DNA of 56,526 nucleotides from Sedimentisphaerales bacterium (GCA_016928975.1 JAFGJR010000335.1:1-56526), one strand, 5' to 3'. Counted from the first letter of the stretch, positions 41,174 to 49,703 are shown. Notes: a model not told the origin generated them from the letters alone. Numbers and translations: made by a program.

Positions 41174-43117
41174 TCACTCGGCGGGTGGTTGCGTCGCTCG
41201 TGCTACGGCGAGTTCGTTTTGGACCAACGAGATCAGCCAGAGCTTGTCGAGGCCCTTCTTCTGCGTCGCGACCGGGCTCGAAAGTGAGACCGGTGGGTCG
41301 AACTCCTGCCCGGCTCCGTCGATGTCTTGGAGATAAGAAAACACCATTTCGCCGCCAGGCTGATAGTTGATCTCGAACTCGATGCGATCTATGACGTCCG
41401 TTTCGACGTCGATGTCGTACACGAGCTCGGTGAGCCGTGTGCCCCGGGGTCTCAGCGTCACGGTGGTGTAGCGGTCGTCCTTGAGCGGCGCGGTCATGAA
41501 ACGAATCCGCCGCGTCACGGCGTCCCGACGGACGGTGTCGAGCGTGTGCATCCCCATCCAGGGTCGCGCCAATCCTTCAAGGAAGGTCCCGGCCGGATAG
41601 CTCACGATGACGTCGCCTTCCGTCGTGCGGACTAGCGCACCGTTGGTGCAATCGAGCACCTCCAGATCATCTCCTACGCGCAGTTTGAACCACGCCGGAT
41701 ATTCTCGTGCAGGTCCAGAGAAGAAAGGCATGCGGCCGACGCCGGAAACGGTCTGCTTGCCGATCCGTCCACTCACGCGGAAGTAGGTCCAGCCGCGCTT
41801 GTGCATGGCGTCGCGCTCGTCCACCCGCGGTGCGTCGGAGTGCCAATTGTCGCCGAAGGGCCCGGAGTTCAACGTGTTGTACTCGTACTTCGTGCGGAAA
41901 CCGCGGGCGTCGGCGAATCGGTTGTCAACGGTGTCCGCCAGCATCCCGGTTTCCGGGTCACGCGTATGGACCACGTTGCCCAGGTCACCTTCGACCCGGT
42001 CGAGAAATGCCGTGAATTCCGCGTCGTCGCTGGGAAGTCGTCTGACCCTGAGACTGCTCCAGAAGACGCGATAGTTGTATATGTGCACCTTGTGCTCGCC
42101 ACTGGAATAGTAGTAGTTGGCGTGCATGTCCTGCAGCCAGGCGCAGAGTCTCTCGGTTTGCTTCGGGTCCCAGCGCTGCATGCGAAACAGCATCGGCCCA
42201 TCCAAGCCGTCGGGGAAGTAAAACCACTGCTCGTAAGCGCCTTTGCTTTGACTGTTCTCCGCTTCCAGTCCGCTGTTTTCAAGTTGCGTAGTGAAATGAA
42301 GGCTGTGGATTTGGGGCGGGGCAGCTACGAACGCGCTCTCCGGTGCCGCGCGATTGCTCGATGCCGCAAGACCCACGGCAATCGCGACGATGGCGCCCAA
42401 GGTGGCAATGGGAGCGATGTTCGCCATGACCACGGTGGTCAGGCCGACCTGCGTGGAAGCAGTCGTCACTGTCGCGGCGGATTCGGCCGCCTCCGCGGGG
42501 GCCGTGACCTTGCCAAAAAGGCCCAGGCACATGATCAGCATACTCTTGTTGACCCCTTGCCTGGAGAGCTGCTTCTTCAACGCCTCCTTGGCGCGGTAGA
42601 ACAACACCCGTGCCCTGACCTCGCTGCAATCCATCGTCACGGCGATATCGGCATAGGACAACTGATCGAAGCACCGCAACGACAGCACCGCTCGATATTG
42701 CTCGCCGAGCCGTCGCATGGTCGTCAGGACCTTTGCAGTCATCTCCCGCCGCATCGCCTCGCGCAGCCCGTCGTCGTGAAGGGTGTCCTCGTTTCTGGCC
42801 GCGATGTCCCGCAAAGTCTCGTCATCGGGCCGGACCGACTTGCGCTGTTTTGTTCGGAAATGCTGCTGTATCTTGCTCTGAGCTATGCGATACAGCCACG
42901 GCCAGAAACGGTCAGGATCGTTCAAACGGCTCAGTGATCGCACCATCGTGAGCAGTACCTCCTGGGAGATGTCTTGTGTCAGATCGGAGTCCAGCGTCAC
43001 GCGGTAGATATAGGCACAGACTCTCCCCTCGACTCGGCGGGCTAGCGTATTCATAGCCTCCTCCTGCCCGGCCCGAGCCTGGACCACGAATTCGCGGATG
43101 GCGTCTTGGTCGACCAT
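41174..43117 (-). CDS. ECF sigma factor fused to a membrane-spanning and extracytoplasmic domain
   Basis: A 647-residue protein. Residues 1 to about 190 are an ECF sigma factor: sigma region 2 with VTLDSDLTQDISQEVLLTMV and DPDRFWPWLYRIAQSKIQQH, and region 4 with YRAVLSLRCFDQLSYADIAV and RARVLFYRAKEALKKQL. Two hydrophobic segments follow (MLIMCLGLFGKV and ANIAPIATLGAIVAIAVGLA). About 390 residues of a mostly beta-rich domain (FYFPDGLDGPMLFR, WFKLRVGDDLEVLD, RPRGTRLTELVYDIDVETDV) would lie outside the cytoplasm. The usual partner anti-sigma gene is not adjacent, so the tail may itself sense or anchor. C-terminally extended ECF factors are known from planctomycetes; this tail domain I do not recognise. 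Start ATG 43117; TTG 43126 is the alternative. Confidence 0.85.
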   Translation of the reverse strand: MVDQDAIREFVVQARAGQEEAMNTLARRVEGRVCAYIYRVTLDSDLTQDISQEVLLTMVRSLSRLNDPDRFWPWLYRIAQSKIQQHFRTKQRKSVRPDDETLRDIAARNEDTLHDDGLREAMRREMTAKVLTTMRRLGEQYRAVLSLRCFDQLSYADIAVTMDCSEVRARVLFYRAKEALKKQLSRQGVNKSMLIMCLGLFGKVTAPAEAAESAATVTTASTQVGLTTVVMANIAPIATLGAIVAIAVGLAASSNRAAPESAFVAAPPQIHSLHFTTQLENSGLEAENSQSKGAYEQWFYFPDGLDGPMLFRMQRWDPKQTERLCAWLQDMHANYYYSSGEHKVHIYNYRVFWSSLRVRRLPSDDAEFTAFLDRVEGDLGNVVHTRDPETGMLADTVDNRFADARGFRTKYEYNTLNSGPFGDNWHSDAPRVDERDAMHKRGWTYFRVSGRIGKQTVSGVGRMPFFSGPAREYPAWFKLRVGDDLEVLDCTNGALVRTTEGDVIVSYPAGTFLEGLARPWMGMHTLDTVRRDAVTRRIRFMTAPLKDDRYTTVTLRPRGTRLTELVYDIDVETDVIDRIEFEINYQPGGEMVFSYLQDIDGAGQEFDPPVSLSSPVATQKKGLDKLWLISLVQNELAVARATQPPAE

Positions 43118-43265
43118 GTCTAACAATAGCGCTCTCAGGGGAGTCAGACGCCCCCTAGGCGCCGATGTTACAGACTAATCGAAAAAAACGACAGATTTGA
43201 ATAATCCGTCTTCATCGGGGTGATTCACACCACCTGGGGCACGGATCCGGAGCGGCAATGCCGGC

Positions 43266-43298
43266 AAAAGAAAAGCCCCCTGCACAGGCAAGAGGGCT
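43266..43298 (-). terminator. Minus-strand intrinsic terminator with no clear upstream gene
   Basis: On the minus strand AGCCCTC (43298-43292) pairs with GGGGGCT (43280-43274), one G-T wobble, followed by TTTTCTTTT. It is strong in shape. The only minus-strand frame leading into it begins at ATG 43385 and reads through the hairpin, so a small RNA is as likely as a protein. Confidence 0.55.
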
Positions 43299-43565
43299 AT
43301 GGAAGTGAAGTACTTCGCGGAGAACGGGATCGGGTCTGGACATACGTTCTCGGATGACCCAGATGGGTTTCCCGATTTCGCTCATGTCTTTTGTCACCTT
43401 TTGCGAACCGCTTGTCGCTTTGGCAAACGGCTCTCTGCGCATAGATACGCCAGGCTCCCGGTGCGGTTCGCGGCCCGCGCGGATTTTGCAGGACAAGGAT
43501 GGGTCGGGGAGGAGGGCGGCGTTCTGCGGCGCCAGGGCGGGATTTCAGGTTTCGTCCCTTGTGAC
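43299..43565. other. Spacer upstream of the zinc-ribbon membrane gene; no gene confirmed
   Basis: Part of a 560-base gap between the ECF sigma gene and the gene at 43678. A minus-strand short frame from ATG 43385 has AAGGTGA ten bases upstream (starting MSEIGKPIWVIRERM), but it has no family resemblance and runs through the terminator. See the separate finding. Confidence 0.3.
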
Positions 43566-43595
43566 TTGCTTTTCCCCGGCGGATTCGGCCATAAT
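43566..43595 (+). promoter_or_regulatory. Possible promoter for the zinc-ribbon membrane gene
   Basis: TTGCTT (43566-43571), 18-base spacer, CATAAT (43590-43595). Predicted start near 43602, about 76 bases before ATG 43678. Confidence 0.45.
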
Positions 43596-43677
43596 AGACC
43601 CAGTCGAAGCAGACTGAAGCGTTGCACCTGACCGGCGGTCGCGACAGCAGAGACCTGGGACTGTTGGATGGGAGCGA

Positions 43678-44841
43678 ATGGTGTCGCAAGTGGATAGCGA
43701 AAACAGCGAGATGGGACAGCAAGACGAGCCTGCTGATCGCTCGGCACGAGAACCACAGACTGGTCCCGCAGCCGGATGGTTGCGCTGTCCCCAATGCGGT
43801 AGCACGCAGATTCGCAAACGCAGTAGTGCGTTCCTCCTCAATGGTTGCGTCTGCCTCGCTCTTTGGATGCTGGGTCTATGCTCTCTTCGAGCGCTGCACA
43901 TATTCCTTGCTTCGTCGGTCGTTTCTGCATTCGTGCTGATCGTGTTTGCCGGCCTGTTCGCCTCGCTCTCTTCGCTGCCTGTTGCAGCGTGTGTCGCCGT
44001 GGTCGGCAAGCACCGCTGCCGCACTTGCGGTCATCGCTTCGCATTTGTCCGCGGGAGCCGGCCGAATAAGGCGGCACCCGGTTTCCTCTGGCGCTGGTGT
44101 GTCCTGAGCTTCGCCGTGCTGTTTCTCCTGTGCGTCATTGTGCCGATGTGGGTGCGTGCACGAGCCGCCGGAACAGGGCTCGGCCTTGACCTGCCTGTGG
44201 TCAATTCCATCGTCGAATTCGGTCTGTCCCTGTGGGTCTCGGTCATCTTCCAGGTGGTGACGTACCTCGCGCTACGAAGACATCTCAGAGTCCAACTGGC
44301 GTGGGCTGTCCTCCTCATGCTGCCTGCGCTGGTCATGGGCGCCAGATCGGTCTATCTATCACAGCCAGCGGTTCGCGTGCGTATGCTGTTGGCGCGTATC
44401 GGTACCGCTGCGTTGCCTCCGTCGGCGCGAGACGTGAGAGTACTCGCACGGTGGTGCCCCGATCAGTCAGACATCTACATTTGCTTTGCCGCCGGTTCTG
44501 GCGATGTCACACGATTCCTGGACGAATCCCTGATCCTAAAGGATGCCGAGTATGAGAGGTTCCCCGCCGAAGAGGTGATCGTGATTGGCCCGGGCGGGCC
44601 GTCTTCGCCCGAGGAGTATGCATCCTACCGGGCTCAAAGAGACGGACCTGAGTGGTTCAGGCGACGACTCATGGTGCCGACACGACGGTATCACGTTCGC
44701 CCCGAAGGCCACAGTTGCAGGGTCGAGGTGACCGTCGATGACCAGCGAAACACCGTCTTTGTCCATCTCCGCGGTTTCCCTGAGCCGCCTCCTCGCAGGA
44801 AGGGCTCTCGGTCTGCTAGGCAAGCGAGAGGCGCGGGATGA
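43678..44841 (+). CDS. Zinc-ribbon polytopic membrane protein, unknown function
   Basis: A 387-residue protein. CPQCGSTQIRKRSS and CRTCGHRFAFVRG supply a two-part zinc-ribbon-like pair of CxxC knuckles, separated by two hydrophobic helices (NGCVCLALWMLGLCSL and SSVVSAFVLIVFAGLFASLS). Two or three more helices follow (WCVLSFAVLFLLCVIVPMWV, LWVSVIFQVVTYLAL, AWAVLLMLPALVMGA). The C-terminal 150 residues are soluble, ending in a basic tail. It is one of several zinc-ribbon or membrane proteins of this type between 43678 and 52559, a style common in planctomycetes. GGGAG precedes ATG 43678, and its stop overlaps the next gene by 4 bp. No function can be assigned. Confidence 0.8.
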   Translation: MVSQVDSENSEMGQQDEPADRSAREPQTGPAAGWLRCPQCGSTQIRKRSSAFLLNGCVCLALWMLGLCSLRALHIFLASSVVSAFVLIVFAGLFASLSSLPVAACVAVVGKHRCRTCGHRFAFVRGSRPNKAAPGFLWRWCVLSFAVLFLLCVIVPMWVRARAAGTGLGLDLPVVNSIVEFGLSLWVSVIFQVVTYLALRRHLRVQLAWAVLLMLPALVMGARSVYLSQPAVRVRMLLARIGTAALPPSARDVRVLARWCPDQSDIYICFAAGSGDVTRFLDESLILKDAEYERFPAEEVIVIGPGGPSSPEEYASYRAQRDGPEWFRRRLMVPTRRYHVRPEGHSCRVEVTVDDQRNTVFVHLRGFPEPPPRRKGSRSARQARGAG

Positions 44842-45140
44842 CGCGTAAGGATATCGTCAGAAATACCATTGGGTTGCTCATCATTGTTGGGATCGTCTTC
44901 TGGGTGCGCTCCGGCCTTCCGCCGAGCGAACGTTCGGTAGTTAGGCGGTTCGAACGGCACAGGCAGTCGCTTGAGAAGATGCTGGCCATGTTGGCAGTGG
45001 ACCCGAATATCGCCAGTGTGGGCACCTATGGAATGAGTGAGGGCCATGGTTGCGGTCAGCCCGAAGAGATAGGTTTCTCGCGGCAGCGGTGTCTCGAATA
45101 CCGTGCGCTACTCAAGTATACACGCTCGTACCGGAGATGA
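44838..45140 (+). CDS. Small single-pass membrane protein, possibly truncated
   Basis: A 100-residue protein coupled to the gene before it by an ATGA overlap. One N-terminal helix (TIGLLIIVGIVFWV) is followed by SERSVVRRFERHRQSLEKML, a charged helix, then IASVGTYGMSEGHGCGQPEE. Small proteins of this plan in planctomycetes usually continue further past the EYRALLKYT-like segment, so this one may be shortened by a frameshift or stop near 45110-45140. It is not otherwise recognised. Confidence 0.6.
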   Translation: MTRKDIVRNTIGLLIIVGIVFWVRSGLPPSERSVVRRFERHRQSLEKMLAMLAVDPNIASVGTYGMSEGHGCGQPEEIGFSRQRCLEYRALLKYTRSYRR

Positions 45141-45308
45141 GCGGGCCCTTGTCGAGCGGCCATCCGCGGACGGATAGCGGGTGTTCTGCGGCGTCTCAAG
45201 TTCCTGCAGGTCATGGAAAGCAGGCTGGAGCTGACCCCAAAAGATTGGGCTTTGCCAAAACGACCGCAAGGCTGTCAGTTAGCATAGCGCGATGGTGTGG
45301 AAGGGGAT

Positions 45309-45590
45309 ATGATGGCTGCGCTGCTGGGACTGATCGTGCTGGCGTATTGGGTGGTCTATTGGGTGTTTCTGCTGGGGGACTACTACCTTGTCTTGACAGG
45401 AGTCGCAACGGCTCTGCGTCTGTTGTTTCCCGCGGTGGTGTTGTGCAACGTCATCTGTGTTATGGTGAGTATTTGGCGCATCGGCAAAGGCCGCAAGCGG
45501 CTGGCGTTAACCGCACTCGTGTTGAACGCACTTCCCCTGATCGTCTCGGCGGGAATCTTCGCCTGGCTCTTCTTCGGCTTGCGGATGTGA
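45309..45590 (+). CDS. Small polytopic membrane protein
   Basis: A 93-residue protein with about three hydrophobic helices: LLGLIVLAYWVVYWVFLL, LFPAVVLCNVICVMVSIW and LVLNALPLIVSAGIFAWLFF. It shows no known motif. AAGGGG stands four bases before ATG 45309 (a second ATG follows directly), which decides the start over an upstream GTG at 45297. It is 168 bp after the preceding small gene and may be independent. The product is probably an inner-membrane protein of unknown role. Confidence 0.6.
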   Translation: MMAALLGLIVLAYWVVYWVFLLGDYYLVLTGVATALRLLFPAVVLCNVICVMVSIWRIGKGRKRLALTALVLNALPLIVSAGIFAWLFFGLRM

Positions 45591-45814
45591 GTCTCCGCAG
45601 TCTGCGGAATCGCCCTGCGGTGGCCGTCCGCGCCGGATTGTTCTTGCCTTCGGGCGCTGTCGTCTCAACAATGGTCACCACGAATGACTTGGCCTGTGAC
45701 GTACGCCGCGGCGGAGAAGCGGCGGGCTGAGTCGAGCGTAGTCCTTTGTGACAGAGATTGGAGATGGTATGACCAGGGCGAAGGCACGTCACATTGTGGT
45801 CGGGCTTGTGGCTT
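45591..45814. other. Spacer before the inverted palindrome pair
   Basis: No gene is supported. A short perfect hairpin, CCGCAG-T-CTGCGG, lies a few bases after the small membrane gene stop but has no T tract. The region continues into the repeat pair at 45815-45888. Confidence 0.35.
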
Positions 45815-45888
45815 GTAGGATGGGCAACTCGTTGCCCATGGGGATTTGGCCCGAAAGAACAGCATGGGCAACGAGTTGCCCATCCTAC
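45815..45888. repeat. Inverted pair of palindromes (REPIN-like)
   Basis: Two 26-base arms (45815-45840 and 45863-45888) are exact inverted complements, separated by 22 bases. Each arm holds a perfect 9-bp palindrome: ATGGGCAAC-TC-GTTGCCCAT at 45820-45839 and ATGGGCAAC-GA-GTTGCCCAT at 45864-45883. The arms begin GTAGGATGGG, the same core seen at 14237 with one base changed. This is the layout of a REPIN. Confidence 0.85.
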
Positions 45889-45960
45889 GGCCTGATCGAG
45901 ATCACCGGCCGAACGGCTTAACCGATATGGGAAGGGCTTTGGCCCGCGCTAGTAGACTCA

Positions 45961-46908
45961 ATGGCGACGGTGGAGATCAGATCGCTGACGAAATGGTATG
46001 GCTCGGTCAGGGGCGTCGAGGACGTGACGTTCGCCATCGAGCCGGGCGAGATCTTTGGCTATCTCGGCCCCAACGGCTCAGGCAAGACCACCACGATCCG
46101 CTGTATCATGGGCCTGCTCTCGCCGACACGCGGCGAAGCGCGCGTGCTAGGTCGCCCGGTAGTGGCCGGCCGCGCCACGGAACACGCACGCATCGGCTAT
46201 CTGCCCGGCGAGTTTCACCTGTGGCCTCGGCAGCGCGCGGGACACGCGCTGCAGGTTCTGGCGGCGCTGGGAGGCGGCGACCGCGCCCAAGCCCGGCGGA
46301 AGGAGCTGGCCGAGCGGCTCGATCTCGACCTGCACCGGCGCTTCGGGAGTCTGTCTAAAGGCAATCGGCAGAAGGTGGGTGTCCTCTACGCGTTTCAGCA
46401 TCAGCCGGACGTGCTCGTTCTCGACGAGCCGACCGCCGGACTGGACCCGCTCATGCGGCAGGTCGTCCTCGACCTCATCCGCGAGACCGCCGAGGCGGGC
46501 GCAGCCGTGTTGTTGTCATCTCACGATCTCAGCGAAGTATCAGCCGTGTGCGGCCGAGCGGCGATCCTGCGCGAAGGTCGCCTCGTTGAGCTCGCACCCA
46601 TTTCCAGCATTGTGCGACAGAGTGAGCACCGCCTGAAGGTCTGGTTCACCGATGTCACCCTGGCTCCCCAGGTGCCGGCTGACCAACTGCCCGGTGTGCG
46701 CGTGATCGACCAGCAGCCTGGCACGCTCCACGTTGCCTACCAGGGCGCCGCGGAGCCTGTCCTGAGATGGATCGCGCAATTTCCCGTCGATCGTATCGCT
46801 ACGCCGCAGACGTCACTGCAGGAGGCGTTCATCCAATATTACACGAAACAGCCGGGGCCCGCGCCAGAGGTTGCTCATGATGTCACTTCGACGGGAGGCG
46901 ACGCATGA
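45961..46908 (+). CDS. ABC transporter ATP-binding protein
   Basis: A 315-residue ATPase of the ABC-2 exporter type. Walker A is GPNGSGKTT (residues 36-44), the signature is LSKGNRQKVGVLYAF, Walker B is VLVLDEPTAGLDPL and the H loop is LLSSHDLSEV. The C-terminal 90 residues form an accessory domain (LKVWFTDVTLAPQVPADQLP) found in this subfamily. It powers transport by the permease encoded next (stop and start overlap by 4 bp). The start at 45961 follows a poor ribosome binding site. Substrate is unknown; the type includes drug, lipid and polysaccharide exporters. Confidence 0.92.
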   Translation: MATVEIRSLTKWYGSVRGVEDVTFAIEPGEIFGYLGPNGSGKTTTIRCIMGLLSPTRGEARVLGRPVVAGRATEHARIGYLPGEFHLWPRQRAGHALQVLAALGGGDRAQARRKELAERLDLDLHRRFGSLSKGNRQKVGVLYAFQHQPDVLVLDEPTAGLDPLMRQVVLDLIRETAEAGAAVLLSSHDLSEVSAVCGRAAILREGRLVELAPISSIVRQSEHRLKVWFTDVTLAPQVPADQLPGVRVIDQQPGTLHVAYQGAAEPVLRWIAQFPVDRIATPQTSLQEAFIQYYTKQPGPAPEVAHDVTSTGGDA

Positions 46909-47732
46909 GCGACATGACACGCCCGCCTTTTCCGTTCCCGTTGCTGCAGGTCTGGTTCCTACGTGTTCTGCCCGCCTGGTGCGGGATTGGCTTGATGATC
47001 TTCCTAATGCAGATCGCCGTGGCCGGCATCATGCACGACAACGCGAGCGTGAATGCGTTCCTGGGAATGCTCAAATACCTCCCTTCGATTGTCAAGACGG
47101 CCTTGGGCGGTGACCTGCTGGAGTCGGGCAGCATGCCGGCCCTGCTGACGGTCGGCTACCAACACCCGTTCGTGATGTTTCTGGTCATGGTTTACGCCGT
47201 CGGCGTGCCCGCGGGCTTGCTCACGGCCGAGGTGCAGCGTGGGACGATGGAACTGGTCCTGAGTCGTCCGACTACGAAGACACAGGCTTACCTGTGTGCG
47301 GCGGTGCTGACCATCGCGGGCATATTTGGCCTCTTCGGCGTCATGTTTCTCGGAACGGTCGTCGCGGTGAACGTGTATCATTTTGGCGAGCCGATTCCCC
47401 TTGACCTGTTCTTTCGCATTGCTGTCAACGCCGGGTTGCTGGCCGCGGCGTTCGCCGGGTTTGCGCTGTTGTTCGCCGCCTCGTTCCGACGGCTGTATGC
47501 GGCCGTCGGTATCTCGGTGGCCTTCCTCACACTCAACTACTTCATCGCGATCATCGCTCAATGGTGGCCTGGCCTGCAGTACCTCAGTCGCATGACGCTC
47601 TTCTACCTGATCTACTACTCGAACCTCTGGAAAGGCTGGCCGGTGAGGAATATGGCCATATTGGCCGGCATTCTCGTTGTCACGACCATCGCCGGCGGTC
47701 TCGTTTGGCGACGCCGTGACCTGTTTGTGTGA
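46905..47732 (+). CDS. ABC-2 type transporter permease
   Basis: A 275-residue protein with about six hydrophobic helices: WCGIGLMIFLMQIAVAGIM, FVMFLVMVYAVGVPAGLLTA, LTIAGIFGLFGVMFLGTVVA, AGLLAAAFAGFALLFAASF, ISVAFLTLNYFIAIIAQWW and AILAGILVVTTIAGGLVW. EVQRGTMELVLSRPTTKTQ, between helices 2 and 3, is the ABC-2 coupling segment that contacts the ATPase. It forms the membrane part of the exporter with the gene at 45961, coupled by a 4-bp ATGA overlap. Substrate is unknown. Confidence 0.9.
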   Translation: MSDMTRPPFPFPLLQVWFLRVLPAWCGIGLMIFLMQIAVAGIMHDNASVNAFLGMLKYLPSIVKTALGGDLLESGSMPALLTVGYQHPFVMFLVMVYAVGVPAGLLTAEVQRGTMELVLSRPTTKTQAYLCAAVLTIAGIFGLFGVMFLGTVVAVNVYHFGEPIPLDLFFRIAVNAGLLAAAFAGFALLFAASFRRLYAAVGISVAFLTLNYFIAIIAQWWPGLQYLSRMTLFYLIYYSNLWKGWPVRNMAILAGILVVTTIAGGLVWRRRDLFV

Positions 47733-47756
47733 GCATGAGTGTTTGCGAAAACGCCC

Positions 47757-47786
47757 TTGGACCGGCGGCCCCGTCTCTGGTATCAT
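47757..47786 (+). promoter_or_regulatory. Sigma-70-like promoter for the amphi-Trp gene
   Basis: TTGGAC (47757-47762), 18-base spacer, TATCAT (47781-47786). Predicted start near 47793, 61 bases before ATG 47854. Confidence 0.5.
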
Positions 47787-47853
47787 GGCATTTGAGGTGG
47801 CTGATCCGGTGATCGGCTACGGATGCACTGTCAGGAGACTGTCGAGGGGACAC

Positions 47854-48081
47854 ATGGGGAAGAAACCGGAACGAGACGTGGAGAAGGTGTATTCGATGGC
47901 GGAGTTTGTCGCGAAGCTGCGGCGGCTGGCGGACGCATTGGAGCAGGGCGAGAAATTCGAGATCCAGATTGCCGGCGAACGCATCTACGTGCCGGTGCGG
48001 GCCGAGTTCAACCTCGAACACGAGCGCGAGGGCGACAGCGAGGAGATCGAATTCCAGATCAAGTGGTCGAACCGCCAGTGA
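47854..48081 (+). CDS. Amphi-Trp domain protein
   Basis: A 75-residue protein. VEKVYSMAEFVAKLRRLADA, FEIQIAGERIYVPV and EEIEFQIKWSNRQ form the amphi-Trp domain, a small amphipathic module of unknown biochemical role. The charged helix LEHEREGDSEE separates two strands. Start ATG 47854 follows GAGGGG. The gene is 68 bp before the FAD oxidoreductase and may share its transcript from the promoter at 47757. No function can be assigned. Confidence 0.85.
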   Translation: MGKKPERDVEKVYSMAEFVAKLRRLADALEQGEKFEIQIAGERIYVPVRAEFNLEHEREGDSEEIEFQIKWSNRQ

Positions 48082-48149
48082 AGGCAAGGATATCGCCTTC
48101 GCGGCTGGTCACCTGTCGCGACGCTACAGCGTACAGAAGGGAGGAACGC

Positions 48150-49613
48150 ATGGATCGACGCGAGTTTTCAAAACACATGCTAATACTAGGAATCGGGGCT
48201 CAGGCTGGCTGCGTAAGCGTCGATATGTCAAAGGTCAATATTGACCTTGGCGATTACTATGAGGAGCCTGCGAAGAGACTGCCCATTCGGAGATTCGATG
48301 TTGTTGTCGCGGGCGCGGGGACGGCCGGGGTGGTGGCAGCCACCGCGGCGGCCAGGCAGGGGGCCAGGACAGCGCTGATCGAAGTCAAGGGGTATCCGGG
48401 CGGGACCGCCACCGAAGGGGGTACGGCGCTGCACAGCTTCTACAATCTGTGGAAGGCTTTCCCCGGCGTCGAGAAGCGCCAGGTCGTGCGCGGGATCGCC
48501 CAGGAGGTTATCGACCGCCTCGCCAAGGTCGGCGGCACATCGGGTCACGCCGAAATGTCCCGAGGCTACGACTACGATTGCGTGTGCACCGCGATCGACA
48601 CGGAGCTCTACAAGCTCACGACGTTCGAAATGTTGGCTGAGGCAGGCGTCCACGTCTTCGTCAACACGCTGCTGACCGGGGCGATTATGGAGGGCCCGCG
48701 GGTCAAAGGTGTGATTGCTGAGAGCCGCTCGGGACGTGAGGCGTTCTGCGCGAAGTGCTTTGTGGACTGCACCGCCTACGGTGACCTGGCCGCCTACGCC
48801 GGCGCGCGGTACACCGAACCGAACGACTACGCCGTCTGCAACAGCGTTGGCATCGGCAACGTTTCCATCGACAGGTACCACGCCTTTCTCCAGTCCCACA
48901 ACGCCCTGGGGCAGTTGGCCCGCGGGATGCGCAGCGGCCAGCCGGATCAGATCGTCCGGGCGGGCGCCGAACAGCTCAACGTGCCCGGGCTGACGAGGGC
49001 GGCGCGGGCCATCGGCATGAGCATGATCACAACGACCGTGCACGACAACTACCTGATGTTCATCAAGTGTAACTTCCGATTGTCAACCAGTCCGACGGAC
49101 CGAGGCGCCGTCGCCAAGGCCGAGTTGGAGGCCCGACAGCGGATGGCCAAAGCGGTGGAGTTGTTCCGACAGTACGTTCCCGGCTGCGAGAAGGCCTTCA
49201 TGGCGCGCACGAGCCCGAAGCTCTGCATCCGCCGGGGCCGGCTCATTGAGTGCGACTACGACATCACACTGCCGGACGTGCTCGAAGGCCGGCATTTCGA
49301 CGACGAAGTCATGGTCTACGGCTTCCACGATTCGGCCCCGCGCCTGCAGATCAAAGATGGCGGCACGTACGGCGTCCCCTACGAAGCGCTGCGCGTCAAG
49401 GGCATCGACAATCTGCTGGCTGCCGGTATGATGATTACGTCGAACCACGAGGCCCACATGTCCACGCGCAACACCGTCTGCTGCATGGGCCAGGGCCAAG
49501 GGGCTGGCACTGCGGCGGCGCTCTGCGCCAAGAAGAACTGCGGCACGCGCGACTTGGCCTACCGCGATCTGCGAGACGCGCTTGTCAAGGGAGGTGTGTA
49601 CTTGGAGAGCTGA
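48150..49613 (+). CDS. FAD-dependent oxidoreductase, probably exported by Tat
   Basis: A 487-residue protein. The N-terminal DRREFSKHMLILGIGAQAGC has a twin arginine and a hydrophobic run; the cysteine that follows AG makes a lipobox only if one Gln is tolerated. The FAD-binding Rossmann loop is VVVAGAGTAGVVAATAA (GxGxxG at 55-60) with GTATEGGTALHSFYN after it, as in the FAD_oxidored (PF12831) family. GMMITSNHEAHMSTRNTVC and CCMGQGQGAGTAAAL near the C-terminus complete the dinucleotide domain. Members are redox enzymes of unknown substrate, often many per planctomycete genome. Start ATG 48150 has AGAAGGGAGG upstream, which rules out upstream frames that overlap the amphi-Trp gene. Confidence 0.88.
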   Translation: MDRREFSKHMLILGIGAQAGCVSVDMSKVNIDLGDYYEEPAKRLPIRRFDVVVAGAGTAGVVAATAAARQGARTALIEVKGYPGGTATEGGTALHSFYNLWKAFPGVEKRQVVRGIAQEVIDRLAKVGGTSGHAEMSRGYDYDCVCTAIDTELYKLTTFEMLAEAGVHVFVNTLLTGAIMEGPRVKGVIAESRSGREAFCAKCFVDCTAYGDLAAYAGARYTEPNDYAVCNSVGIGNVSIDRYHAFLQSHNALGQLARGMRSGQPDQIVRAGAEQLNVPGLTRAARAIGMSMITTTVHDNYLMFIKCNFRLSTSPTDRGAVAKAELEARQRMAKAVELFRQYVPGCEKAFMARTSPKLCIRRGRLIECDYDITLPDVLEGRHFDDEVMVYGFHDSAPRLQIKDGGTYGVPYEALRVKGIDNLLAAGMMITSNHEAHMSTRNTVCCMGQGQGAGTAAALCAKKNCGTRDLAYRDLRDALVKGGVYLES

Positions 49614-49703
49614 TGCATCGAGCGATATGCCATGTCCCTGGCGGGACAAGGCGTTGTGTTCACCTAACGGATTGTGATGTGGTATGCATGGGAGGCAACG
49701 ATC

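Noticed and set aside
43212..43496. Minus-strand 94-residue frame
   Set aside because: No family resemblance. It reads through a strong terminator and part of it lies in the spacer; kept only as a small-RNA question.
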